A stretch of 64,000 nucleotides of DNA from Isochrysis galbana. Lineage: Eukaryota; Haptophyta; Isochrysidales; Isochrysidaceae. A model generated the notes under the pieces. The model was not told the DNA's origin. It did not search any database and saw only the letters and a program-made list of their open reading frames with translations. This document shows positions 21,351 to 33,160 of this stretch, in pieces. A program made the position numbers and the translations under genes. Position 1 is the first letter of the stretch; every line of letters begins with the position of its first letter. The stretch covers positions 4,206,341 through 4,270,340 of the forward strand of contig CM030933.1 in assembly GCA_018136815.1 (NCBI GenBank). The letters are read 5' to 3'.

Positions 21351-21838
21351 ATGGCGAGGCCCTCGTGGTACGAGCACGAGTGCAACCAGATGGATCGAGC
21401 GCAGCGGTAGCTCTGCTCTATCGTCATCATATGCTCCATCCCTCCTGATGCACTCTCGTCCATCTGACTGTGCAGGCGACAGCAGCTACGTGACGTCTTC
21501 CATGTCGACAAATTCCCGGTGATGAGCTGGATGTTCGCAGGGTCAGTCCTTGTCATCGTTTGGTTCGTCGACCTGCCTAATCGAAAGGTGCGCTCGGCCT
21601 GGGCCTCGAAGCGTTTGCTGCCTCTCGTACATGTTGGGACAGTGGCCAGAATATGAGGCGCTGCTGTTTATGCTGATTCTGATGCTGGTGAAGCCACCTT
21701 TGGCCGCAGAGACAAGCTCTTGAAAGGGATCTCCAGGCTAACCTAGCCACAGCGGCGAGTACTCCAGAACGTGAGGTGGCCAAAGTACTGCCGGGTGGGA
21801 AGTTGTTGCTGCGCGACGGATCCGTCGTTGACAAGTAA
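21351..21838 (+). CDS. Unrecognised small single-pass membrane protein, 3 exons
   Basis: Exons 21351-21406, 21476-21587 and 21710-21838 join with GT-AG sites in matching phases to give 98 residues. The ATG at 21351 is the first in frame; the frame stays open upstream to about 21222 without another ATG, so an upstream exon is possible. The N-terminus is polar and charged (MARPSWYEHECNQMDRAQRR). One transmembrane helix follows at about residues 33-51 (FPVMSWMFAGSVLVIVWFV). The tail is RQALERDLQANLATAAST then KVLPGGKLLLRDGSVVDK. Gene structure argues it is real. I do not recognise the family; a mitochondrial or plastid inner-membrane accessory subunit would fit the shape, but this is a guess. 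Confidence 0.7.
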
Positions 21839-23810
21839 ATTTGGACAAAGTAAGTTTGCCACATACTTTACTTGCTTTCTACTACTACTATTTTTGAATT
21901 CGTAGCCTACAGGCGAATCTCGTCGCCCAGTGCTTCACTCCTGGGCAGAAGCCCCTCAAGATCACAACAGAGCTATTCCCAGAGTAAATCTACTGACACG
22001 GGCTAGCGCCGGCGCCTCGCTCTGTATCTCTGTATTCGCTACCTATCCATGCTATGTCCCACATCATACAAACGGCATAACGATTCCAAGAGCACATGCA
22101 CTCATATATATGCCTTCATTTCTAAGGCGCAGCAGCAACAACGTTCCACTTGTATGATGTTGAACTCTTGATTCGCCATTGTCATTTACCACAGAGAATC
22201 TGCTCTCTGCTCTCCCGAGGTAGCTGCCATGCAACAGCTCTCGCGGCAACAACGGCATGCTAGACGCGCTAGCGCGCGCCATCCTAGCTCTATGCCTGTG
22301 CTCTATCCAACTCTCTAATGTAAAATGAAACGAACGCGACAGGAACGTATGCAGTGACTGCAACGCGCCACGTGTCAAATCCGCGGCTCGCATACGAGTC
22401 GCGCCGCGGGGGACCCTCCGATATTCTCTTTTGTTCATGCTTTTTTTGCCCTTGCGCTCACTCTCAGAGGCGAAGGACCAATAAGAAGGTGCAACCTGAG
22501 GTCCAGTAATATTTTACCTCCGCTCCCCACCCTTTTGGTATAAAACTATAGCAGCACCCACAATTTGGAGGGTCGACTGGCAACTCGCCACCCCACATTA
22601 CAAGGACTCCTCCCTCTTTGCGCACTGCGCACTGGTTCGGGTGCGACTTGCCTGTACGTGAAGGTGCAATTATCATTAAATAAAGCGATAGGGTAATGGA
22701 GCGCACGCCGCGGCTCCGCTCCTCTCCTGCCGCCTACCCTGCCGCGACGGACGATCGGGCCATGACCGACGCCGTGCCACGTGCCACCGAAGTCGGAGCG
22801 GGGAAGGAAATCTATAATCTGTGGAGGGGGAGGGGGAGGAAACCTGCGGAGGGGGGGGGGGGGAATCTGCACGCGAGGGGCGTTAAAGCGGGTGGTTATC
22901 GCCAAAAATGGCTGTGGCGGCCGCGCTGTCCTCTGTCCTCTGGCATGCAGGCAATCAAACAGTGACGGCCGCCATCGCCATCCCTTATCCCTACAAGTAG
23001 TTCTGGTCTTTCACGTAAACATGAAATAATATTTCTCGTGAGGGTGAGGTGCTCGAGCTCGCCTTCCTCCCCTGTGGTGGGCTGTGGAGTGGTTGTGGTG
23101 CATCTGTGTGAGGTTGTGGTTGTGAGTCTGTAACATGGGATGTATGAGTTGCGGGACGAGAGCGGTTGCGCAAACCCGTAGTCTTAAAGACTACCGGGTT
23201 GTCTTCGGGGGGGGGGGGGAAGACAACGGAAAATGTCTGCCTCCTTTGCCGCCTTCTGGGCAACGGTCGAAGCCTCGCCGATCTTCCCCAAGGTTCGCTC
23301 CCTCCCCCCGAGGGTCTCCCCTGTCATCTCCCCGCTTGGGGTGTGCCCAGGTTTGCCCTGACAACTGACAACCCACTAAACAGGGCGCACAACTCATAGG
23401 GTCAGGGAGGCTCGGCGCGCATTGGCAGCGCGCGAAAGGGCGTCTGGAGCCCGACTTCAGATGCCGATAGCGAGCGTGATTTCGTCGCGGTCAGGTGGAC
23501 CTTCGCGGCGAGTCTATCGGGAGTGCTTGTGAGTGAGGGCCCCAATCCACCGGGCCCGGCGTCTCAGCTGCCCTGTGAGTCTGTTTGTGTGAATCTGCCC
23601 GCGAGTCGTTCAACGTCAATTTCTGAAGTCTTCAACATTTGTATACAAAAAAATCGAATTTTGCGTTCGAATTCTTAATATTTATGCTAGGGGCCTATTA
23701 GATAGTGACCATATTAGCTGCCTGGGCGCAAAAAATACAGATCAGGGTGCTAATTTGACCTAGTTATGACAAGGTGAAGTCGTTGTCTTTAAGACTACCG
23801 GTAGTCTTCG
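21839..23810. other. Intergenic region with diverged dispersed repeats
   Basis: 22675-22760 ('gatagggtaatggagcgc...gccgcgacgga') resembles 49755-49830. 22905-23045 resembles 146-280. Two palindromic motifs built on GACTACCGG occur at about 23178-23200 and 23785-23810. No coding sequence is supported. Confidence 0.5.
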
Positions 23811-24292
23811 TTGCGCCCCTTCAACCGAGAGGGACGAGACGAGCGGCCGGAAGCAGCACGGGATGGGAGCACACGGGACGGTACGGGCGATCCATGGCGG
23901 CCGAAGCTACCCCTTCACGATAGGGAGTGGGATGCCCCAAGGATGCCCCCTCTCGCCGCTCACCTTCCTCCTTACGACGGAAGCTCTCACCCGCGCCATA
24001 AACAGCGACCCCGACATACAAGGGGTTAACCTCAACGGGCCGACACCCAGCACAAGGAGCAAACACACAATAGCCGGTAGCCCGATGGCATAGGAGGAAG
24101 GCGCGAAACAGGCCATCGCGAATCGGCACACACCGTCTGCCACTGGAGACCCACGACACCCAGCCCCTAGGTAGAGCACGAGGGGACGAGCCGCAAGGCA
24201 GGTGTAGGGGGAGTGAAGGGAAACGGGCGAGGCTGCGAAGATACCGTGCAAAGTCGCGCGCGCGCCGAGAATATTAAGAAGTTTTTTTTTTC
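23811..24292 (+). mobile_element. LINE fragment, copy B (RT piece and 3' tail)
   Basis: The plus strand reads GGRSYPFTIGSGMPQGCPLS followed by PLTFLLTTEALTRAIN. GMPQGCPLSP is the RT fingers/palm motif (block 4) of non-LTR reverse transcriptases. After the frame closes at about 24091, 24150-24292 matches the 3' UTR of copy A (10385-10550) and ends in the same TTAAGAAGTTTTTTTTT. The YxDD catalytic block is missing, so the copy carries an internal deletion. Confidence 0.8.
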
Positions 24293-24592
24293 CTCGCCTC
24301 GCCAGCCCTTGCCATCACAGCCCTCCTCACACTCACCCTCGCCTCTCGCCACTCGCTCGATGTCGCTCTCGCCGCCGTCCTCGCCCTCGCTCAAGCCCGC
24401 CTGCCCGCCTTCCTCTGCTGACGGGCCTCAGCCCGTCAGCGTCTCCGAAGTCGTCTCCTCCGCCGCGCCTGCCGCCGGTCTGCCTCCTTCCTCATTGCCC
24501 TCAGGCCCTATAGGCCATCCCAATTCGTCAAGGGGGAGAGACAGAGACGCGTTGGCGCGCTCAATCGCAACAAAGTATAAACTTACTTCCTA
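24293..24592 (+). repeat. Possible retroelement 5' end following LINE copy B
   Basis: Directly after the T tail comes 'tcgcctcgccagcccttgcc' and a frame starting MSLSPPSSPSLKPACPPSS. The leader and start are shared with 3165-3245 (MSLSPPSPGALRAASP) and loosely with 56330-56440 (MSAPSSRSPSPLPA). This looks like a repeated 5' leader plus the start of a Pro/Ser-rich ORF1. The frame ends at 24592. Confidence 0.45.
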
Positions 24593-25076
24593 AATGGCTA
24601 AACGAAAACTGTGGACATTCGATGGCTCATTTTGAAGGAACGCGACGTGTGTAGCATTAGCAGTAGATAGTAGATGGCATTTTCAAAGGTTTTTTTTACC
24701 CACAACAACCAAAATTGCTGCCGCCTTGCCGTCGCTTAGCAGCGATTTGGATTATTTAGGGCTCGACTCACGGACTTAGGACTTACTTGGGCCAAGAGAG
24801 CCGTATCAATTGATATTTGTGAGCATGACTGGTGTATGTTGCGTGTTGCAATGATTGCCGGATGCCTTGCGCGGTGCTTGACGACGCCTAGGTGAGAGAG
24901 CAAGATAGGCACGCCATGAACGAGATCTGCTTGTCCCTCGCCAATTTCGCATGATCGCATGGTCTAATACGCTCTGTGATACAGAAGCCTGGATCGCCAC
25001 AAGATCTAGAAGCAGCGAGACGCACCACTGGACTGCACACTTCTACATCGCATAGATGGCACACCAAGTGGGTAAC
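24593..25076. other. Intergenic, nothing recognised
   Basis: No conserved frame or repeat seen; it lies downstream of the cyclophilin stop. Confidence 0.4.
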
Positions 25077-26264
25077 TTAGATCTGATCGATTCGCTCGAG
25101 TCCTTGACGCTCAAACGGGATATCCCCCGAAACAGTCTTTGCCGACGCGAGCTTGCGCAAAACCTCATCACCCTTTGTCATCTTGCCAAAGACAGTGTAC
25201 TTATTGTCGAGGAACGGCAGATCCCCAAGGCAGATGAAGAACTGGAACAAAACGAAACAGCTGCCCGTCATCAATATAATCAGAGCGCGCATAGTCAGCG
25301 TCGCATGGAATTCCTAGGGTTTGGAACGCGAGCACACCGCTTTTTACCTGAGAACCACCTGAGTTAGGATCAGCCGAGCGAGCCATCGAAAGCACTCCGA
25401 ACTCGTGCTTTCTGGGGTTGAATTCTGCGGGGATCTGCGGTGCGCAGGCAACGAATTGGAGTTCATGTGATGCACCATGACGCTGTGAGTCATGGCCCTG
25501 CAATCTGCTTTGTGAGCCAATTCCAGAGGATAGCTGCGCCAACATACCTGATATCCAGGGCCCCCACGACCCCACTTGCGCACTTGGTTTTTGTCAGCAC
25601 CGTCAAGAGTGCCTGTTGTTGGAAAGAGGAAGCTCAGGAGGACGCGCTTGCCCCTGTCTCCCTGGTGTCTCCCATGGCTCGGATTCATTCCACAGCGCAC
25701 GTTCTACCACACCGTCCAAGACTTTTGCCTCAGTGCGTTCACCATGAGATATCCACACACCTGAAGGCCCATAACCAAGCTTTGTATTTGGGTCACCGCC
25801 CTACGAGCAGAAGCGGATCATTTGAGGCGCGTCGATGAGCCCGCTTACCAGTATCTAGTGGGGGCGAAGTGTGGAGTAATGAGCAAATGCGAGCAACACC
25901 ACACCTGGACCACAAATCCCGGAATGATCCTGTGGAAGGCGCCCCCGTCAAAGAAGCCCTGCTTGGCCAGGGTCAGCATGTTCTTCACATGTCCTGGGGC
26001 CACGTCATCCCAGAGCTCAAACTCCATCGTACCAGCTGTCGTGGTCATCGAGATCTTCGGGTACGCGCCCTCTGCTGCTGAGACGGAAGCGGAGGAGGCA
26101 GCGGCAGCGAGTGCTCCTGCCTGGACGACGAGCTCGCGCCGAGAGGGGGCGCGTAGGCTGTGCTCATTCATGCGGGCGTAGGCGTGACGTTGGAATGCGT
26201 GGACAGGCGGACGGCCGGGCGCCAGCAGCGCCGAGAGCGCGAAAGTGGCAACGATAGGCAGCAT
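25077..26264 (-). CDS. Cyclophilin-type peptidyl-prolyl isomerase, predicted thylakoid lumen
   Basis: Five exons, 26264-25905, 25800-25761, 25612-25548, 25434-25348 and 25241-25077, all GT-AG with matching phases, give 238 residues. The catalytic core has GGAFHRIIPGF, GGDPNTKLGYGPSG, WGRGGPGY/IPAEFN, GVLSMARS, GGSQ/FFICLGDLPFLDNKYT and VFGKMTKGDEVL, so the FHR arginine and the SMARS and FFI blocks are all present. The leader has three parts: a signal peptide (MLPIVATFALSALLAPG) ending VHA before Phe24, a basic Arg/His-rich transit region, then SRRELVVQAGALAAAASS with AAEGA, a twin-arginine thylakoid signal. This points to a lumenal PPIase of a plastid surrounded by extra membranes. Identification of the enzyme is secure; location is inferred. 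Confidence 0.93.
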
Positions 26265-27855
<1,591 letters not shown>

Positions 27856-29321
27856 CCACCCTAGAAGCGCGCCTTCCTCCAGACACCCCCCCCTCCCCAA
27901 TTCCTTTGAAAATCCAGCCAGGAGCCATTCGCCTAGGTGTTTCGTGACGGGTTTGATTCTTCACCCTTCCAGAAGTAGTCGAGTACAACGCTCATATATG
28001 TACGAAAATAATTAGCTCCTCTCCGCAGGTTCCCTTTTTCTAGCCCCCCACTACACCTAATGCCCATATAAACCCCGTTACGAAACACAAACACCCACAA
28101 AAACACACACTACATACACAATGTGACAGGCCCATAGCCTTCACCGACTTGGGCCTTTTGGTGAAACTCCGCAGAGACGGCAGCGCCTCCGCCTCTTGTA
28201 GTACCGGCGGGGGGGGGGGGGGGGAGAGTACAAGGGGGGAAAGGGGAAGGGGGAGGGCAAAGGGCGAGGGGGGGGAGTTCTAGTTCTAATGTCTATATAC
28301 ATTTCACGGGGCATTTAAAAAAAAACAACCAAACCTGAGGTTGCATCCTCTTTCCTCTTATTCCTGGATGCGGCCAGGCCCAGGGGGGGGGTCCGGGTCC
28401 TAATGAGCCCCGGATATGTGCTAGTTGGGTGTATTGGGAACATTTTACCGAAAAAAATCCTCAAAAATACCTCAATTCTGAGATGGTTATTTTTGACCCC
28501 TAACCCTTAATAAAAAAACACTGTTTGACCGCCCTAGACAGGCTGTCGCAACCGATTTGGCACAACACAGGGGGCGAGGGGGTTTGTGCTTCTTGGGTTG
28601 GTTGTAGTTGGAAGAGGGAGTGGGAGAGGGAGTGAGGTGTTGAAAGAGGGCCCAAGGCAGGTGGCAGGGCACTGAGTTACGAATGTGCTTCACACTCATA
28701 CCTAGAGCACCTGCCCTCGGAGTTCACACACGAAGGGCGCACGATACACACAAAGAAACATTCCTCGAATCATGGGACTACATCTTGAAACACGCGACAA
28801 ACGTACTAAACAACCTGACACCTCTAACCTCCGACCCAACGAGACGACGCCCAAAAAAACCCAAACATAGACAACACAGAACACCGTCTGTCGTCCTCTC
28901 GTCAGTCGTTCATCCGTCGCTCTCGCTCTCTCGTCGTCTCGCTCATACGAGTACCACTCATACTCATACCCTTCAACCTCTCCTCTCCACGCCAGCCCCT
29001 CCCATCACAGCCCTCGCCCCCCCACCCCCCCACCCCCCCACCCCACCCCGACTGTGCTTGCGCGCGGAGGAGGTGAGATTATTGGGAGTTTTTTTGATCG
29101 TACACGTGCTGCGCTGGTTTCTGTCAACGGTTATTTCGTTATTTTACTTTCGAGTTTCCCTAGTGTTCTCGTACTCTACTCTAAAGTACTCGGGCACTCC
29201 TCGTGAGTTTGTGAGACTGCACTCGCCCTCTTCAGCGGTTTCGCAACTGTCGGGAACTGCCTCTGGGAGCGGGGGCAACCTCGCACTCTCGCTCTCTCCC
29301 CTCCCTCTCTCGACGGCCGCT
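27856..29321. other. Upstream region of the choline-transporter-like gene
   Basis: 28208-28225 is a G run. 28321-28345 (AACAACCAAACCTGAGGTTG core) is shared with 62926-62948. 28518-28536 holds CACTGTTTGACCGCCCTA, shared with 6.0 and 42.7 kb. 29010-29045 is C-rich, and 29280-29318 is CT-rich just before the ATG. The reading frame is open upstream from 28683 but its sequence is low-complexity and not conserved-looking, so it is treated as leader. Confidence 0.5.
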
Positions 29322-31586
29322 ATGGGCTGCTGCTCGTGCCATGGAAAGGATGCCTCGGAAGTCTTCAAACCGCGCAGAAAGCGCTGGTGCACGGACATCA
29401 TCTGCCTCGCATTGTTTGTCGCCTTTGTGGGCTACTGCGGCACGTTCTTCATCATCTCGTATCGGAAGGACCCGACTCTTCTAGATGACATTCTGTACCC
29501 GAAGGACTCTTTCGGAAACAACTGCGGGAAGCCAGGCTCCGTAGTCGCCGATTACCCCAAGGCTATATTCCCCACGCTGGACGCCGACATCATTTCGCAG
29601 CTTCCTGTTCTTACTGCAGGAATGTTTTGGAAGTTCGATCCAACTGTGTACTGTGCCCAAGAGTGCCCCTCGGGATTTTCGTTGAAGAATCCTGTCGAGT
29701 ACGGTGGGTTAAGCTACCCAGGTGATGTGCAACCGCCCTCTATCTACTACTCGTACGTGACGCAGAATGTCCTCTCTCGCTGCTTTCCCAAGGACTCCAC
29801 CACAGTCTACGATCGGGTTGAGCTCTGTGCGCAACCGGCATGCACCAACTCCACTCTCAATGCCACCCTTTCTGGATCGGTGACGTGCTACGTCGTTGCG
29901 GCACAACCCGAGGCAGATAATGTCTGGCAGATCTGCAAAGAAGGCACGCCCGAGGCCCTTTGTGAGCACCAGCGCGCAGCGTGCAACCTTCAAATTGACG
30001 TAGCTGACACGCAGACATTTGTTCCTCACGAACAAACATCTCAATCCGATTCCTTCACCAAGACTTACGCTTCGTATGTGAAGATAGCTGTCGCCGCCGT
30101 CGAGTCGATCATTTCGGGGCCTGGCTTGTACACCTTCATCACCGCCGGCATCATTCTCCCCCTCGTCCTTGCGTTTGTGTGGGCATTGCTGCTCCGCTTC
30201 TTTGCGGCGACGTTTGTGTACATGATGATCTTCCTCTATGTGATCGTTTGCATCGCCGGCTGCCTATACCTTGGCATCAAGGCTGGCTGGCTCGACTCTT
30301 CCGCTGCCGTCTCGAACGCTCTTGACCAAATCACCACAGCCGCAGCATCATCGGGCAATGCTGTCGTCTACAACGTAACCGACTCGCTCCTGTCCTCCGC
30401 CAATGGCAGCGAGAAGACGCTTTTTTCAATCCTCGCAGTGATCGCCATCATCTTCACCCTCCTTTCTATCATCGCTCTGATCGCTTCGCGGAAGGCTATT
30501 AAACGGCTCGTTGCCATGATCCGCGAAATGACCAAGATATTCAAGGACATGTTCCTCATCCAGCTTTTCCCCCTGGGGTCGTTCATCTTTCAGCTAGCTG
30601 TGTTCGCTTTCTACCTGATTGCCATATACTACATCGCGTACGCTTGGCTTGACCAGAGCTCTTATGTCTACTTTGGTTTGCTGCTGTCGTACGTGTACGG
30701 GTTCCTATGGTCGATCCAGGTGGTGCGTGCAACTACGTGGACGTCCATGTCGGCGGCCATCGCGTGGTGGTACTGCAACATCAATGCCCCGACAAATACC
30801 TCCATCACAAAGCGATGGGTGAAGACGGGTGTCCCGCTGCTCTTCTCCTCTCTCACTACAATCATGTTAAAACACCTTGGATCAATCTGCTTCGGCGCCG
30901 CCATCATCGCCTTCGTCCAGATCCTGAGAGTGATCATGCACGCCTTGAACTCTTTCACAAAGAACCAGCAGGATAAAAATATGTTGCTCAAGTTCGCAAT
31001 GAAGTGCGCACTGTGTTGCTTGTGGTGCCTCGAGAAAACAATCAAGTTCATCTCTTATTATGCGTTCGTCTACGTCGCCGTGCGCGGCGACTCATTCTGC
31101 TTTGCCGCAAAGAACACCTTCTTGCTAATGATGGAAAATCCCGGGCAAGTGGCCATCAACAAGATGGTCCAGAAGTTGCTTGGCTTGCTCGTCGGCCTTG
31201 CAACACCCGTTGGGTGCTGCCTAGGTGCTTTTTTCTACCTCGAGTCGCAAACTGAGTACACAGCGCAGTACAGCCCGTTGTACTGCGCCATCGCTGTCTT
31301 CATTCTCGCCTTCTTGGTCACTGACAGCCTCGTTATCTGCTTCAACTGCGGTATCGATACCATTTTCGTTTGCGCCTTCAAGGATATGAAGGAGAACAAG
31401 CCACCAAAGTTCATGTCAGATTCACTGCGGCGCGGTTTCGGACTGCCTAAGTCACTCAAGAGCTCTGGGGATCAGAATGGGGATTTCGAACGAGTGTCGA
31501 TTAGCGGCGAAGCGGATGAGCAGCCTAGAAGAAAGTCGAAGAAACAGGTCGCTCCCACGCGCGAAGATCGGTTAGCAAGGCCTTGA
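29322..31586 (+). CDS. Choline-transporter-like protein (CTL/SLC44 family), intronless
   Basis: A 754-residue frame from the ATG at 29322. The frame is open further upstream, but the ATG is chosen because MGCCSCHGKD is a classic start with a potential N-myristoyl/palmitoyl site and CTL proteins begin shortly before TM1. TM1 is at about 25-46 (IICLALFVAFVGYCGTFFI). A large Cys-rich extracytosolic loop follows to about 260, with NST-type glycosylation sites. A bundle of about nine further helices starts near 265, including AGIILPLVLAFVWALLLRF and LFSILAVIAIIFTLLSIIA. The C-terminal block ENKPPKFMSDSLRRGFG precedes a basic tail. The family mediates choline or ethanolamine movement across plasma and organelle membranes, or related membrane roles. 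Substrate here is inferred from family only. Being single-exon sets it apart from most neighbours. Confidence 0.9.
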   Translation: MGCCSCHGKDASEVFKPRRKRWCTDIICLALFVAFVGYCGTFFIISYRKDPTLLDDILYPKDSFGNNCGKPGSVVADYPKAIFPTLDADIISQLPVLTAGMFWKFDPTVYCAQECPSGFSLKNPVEYGGLSYPGDVQPPSIYYSYVTQNVLSRCFPKDSTTVYDRVELCAQPACTNSTLNATLSGSVTCYVVAAQPEADNVWQICKEGTPEALCEHQRAACNLQIDVADTQTFVPHEQTSQSDSFTKTYASYVKIAVAAVESIISGPGLYTFITAGIILPLVLAFVWALLLRFFAATFVYMMIFLYVIVCIAGCLYLGIKAGWLDSSAAVSNALDQITTAAASSGNAVVYNVTDSLLSSANGSEKTLFSILAVIAIIFTLLSIIALIASRKAIKRLVAMIREMTKIFKDMFLIQLFPLGSFIFQLAVFAFYLIAIYYIAYAWLDQSSYVYFGLLLSYVYGFLWSIQVVRATTWTSMSAAIAWWYCNINAPTNTSITKRWVKTGVPLLFSSLTTIMLKHLGSICFGAAIIAFVQILRVIMHALNSFTKNQQDKNMLLKFAMKCALCCLWCLEKTIKFISYYAFVYVAVRGDSFCFAAKNTFLLMMENPGQVAINKMVQKLLGLLVGLATPVGCCLGAFFYLESQTEYTAQYSPLYCAIAVFILAFLVTDSLVICFNCGIDTIFVCAFKDMKENKPPKFMSDSLRRGFGLPKSLKSSGDQNGDFERVSISGEADEQPRRKSKKQVAPTREDRLARP

Positions 31587-32370
31587 GACCTTCCGATGTG
31601 ATTCGGTTCACATCGTGCCGCAAATTGTATCCATCTTAGACTTACGTCTAAGTCGCCTGGGCTTTTCTTACCTTGTGCCAATGTGTGCATCGTGCTCTCT
31701 CATGTCCGTGAGTGGTCCTAGGTACTGGCGGTACTACCTCGACCTCGATCCCTCCGGCGCCGTGGCGTGAGAGTGAAATGAAAGGCGTCCAAAAAGATGC
31801 TTTATGCTTGTGTGTTGTTTTTCAATTTTGAAGTTCTAGCGCTATTTACCTATGAAATCTGCAGTCGCAACTCCATCCTGCATGGCATGGGGTGCAATAA
31901 AAAAATTTTCCAACTGGGAAGATGCGCACCTGCACTGAGCCGCTGGCCGATGCCGCACGCCGACGCAGGTAAAGATGTCCCTGCAGGCCCTGCAGAGACC
32001 CCGGCAGAGCCCGGGGGCGGGCGGGCGGGTCATCTGAGCGCCCCGGCTTGCGCATTCATGGTCATGTCTTGGGCCTAGGCTCTAGAGCTGCCTAACGTTT
32101 ACTTTGGGACCCAACGTTCAATTAGCGTTCGACTAAAAACTCAAACATTGTTCATGTTCACTTGTGTTCAAGGCCAATCCTCAACGTTGTTCTTGTTCAG
32201 TGGTCTCCTCACCTGTTCCTGTTGCCTGTTGTTCAGGCGGAGGCTCTTTGGCGGCTCGGCGGCGTATGCACGTATATACGTATGCGGGTACGCGTATGCT
32301 ACATGCTACATACATATACATATCTCCTAACCCTAACGTACCCTAACTAACCACCCCTAAGTAATTAGGG
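31587..32370. other. 3' flank of the CTL gene with a telomere-like inverted repeat
   Basis: 32100-32220 holds many 'gttca' words. 32326-32336 (CCTAACCCTAA) and 32365-32375 (TTAGGGTTAGG) are exact reverse complements made of telomere-type units, 28 bases apart. No gene. Confidence 0.55.
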
Positions 32371-32565
32371 TTAGGGTTTGGGCTTCAGCACAAACTTGCG
32401 AAAGTTGAGCTCGCGCATCTCTTCCGAGCCGAGGCGCACGCCCGTGCCATCCGAGTCCACCTTCTTCTCGAAGAGCACAAAGTTGACGTACATGCGGCCG
32501 TTCTTGTCGTGCTTCGTCAGCTCGTGCTTGGCCAAAAAGCAGAAGCGGCACTCACGCTTCGTCAC
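32371..32565 (-). CDS. Short unrecognised ORF (C-terminal piece)
   Basis: The minus strand reads TKRECRFCFLAKHELTKHDK, then MYVNFVLFEKKVDSDG and LNFRKFVLKPKP, stop at 32371. Composition is protein-like (charged, aromatic, a CxxC pair) and unlike the low-complexity frames around it. It is probably the C-terminal exon of something whose upstream part is lost or interrupted by the adjacent plus-strand element. I do not recognise it. Confidence 0.4.
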   Translation of the reverse strand: MTKRECRFCFLAKHELTKHDKNGRMYVNFVLFEKKVDSDGTGVRLGSEEMRELNFRKFVLKPKP

Positions 32566-32589
32566 AGGGATGTGGCCGGTCGGGCGGTT

Positions 32590-33160
32590 CGATCACCCTG
32601 GACACTCCGTCGCCGGCTGCACGCGCCTCGAAAGTTAACGTCCCCAACGACTCCACGCCACCCACGTTCCGAGTTTCGACATCTCCGGTAACTGCGTATC
32701 CCGCGAGTGAGACCTGCGCCCTGGTCAGCACCTCGTCCACGAATCCGATCACCACCGACTTCTTCCGGGGCGCCGCCGCCCGCGAAACCGGCACCAACCT
32801 AGCCCCTGAGCCGCTCTTCAACACAGCCGATGAATTCGCCGCCAAAGCGCCGGCGTCATGTGGCTCCGAGTACCTCCTATACACCCAGGATGCGGTCACG
32901 ATCCCGGCGTTGCACCAGGCCACGTTTTGTGTTCGCGTCCCTCTAGCCCTACGAGAACACGAAGGCTACGCGATGCTAGTAGACCGTCTCCCTGTCCGCG
33001 ATGCCTTAGAGAACCCACCACTCGTTCGCCCTCAAGTGGAGTTTCCGCGCGAGGACCACACGGTGGCGGTCACCGTGATTAACTTCGAGCACAAGGCCCT
33101 TCACATCCCATCCTTCCATCCCGTAGCCTCACTCCAAGTTCGATTCCAAATACACCCCGG
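32590..33160 (+). mobile_element. Possible LTR-retroelement polyprotein remnant
   Basis: A plus-strand frame stays open across this stretch and reads TIPALHQATFCVRVPL, EGYAMLVDRLPVRDAL, then VAVTVINFEHKALHIPSFHP followed by VASLQVRFQI. That order (VTIP..., a V-V-P strand, then 'V.V.N....L..P...VA.L') resembles the beta-rich linker between protease and reverse transcriptase in Ty3/gypsy-like polyproteins. No LTRs, protease or RT motifs were found nearby, so this is a fragment at best. Tentative. Confidence 0.35.

Noticed and set aside
28683-29321. N-terminal extension of the CTL protein by 213 residues
   Set aside because: Low-complexity, His/Thr/Pro-rich, with no family counterpart; MGCCSC at 29322 is a far better start.
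32326-32375. Telomere fusion scar
   Set aside because: Units are in the order CCCTAA...TTAGGG, opposite to a head-to-head fusion, and only two per side.
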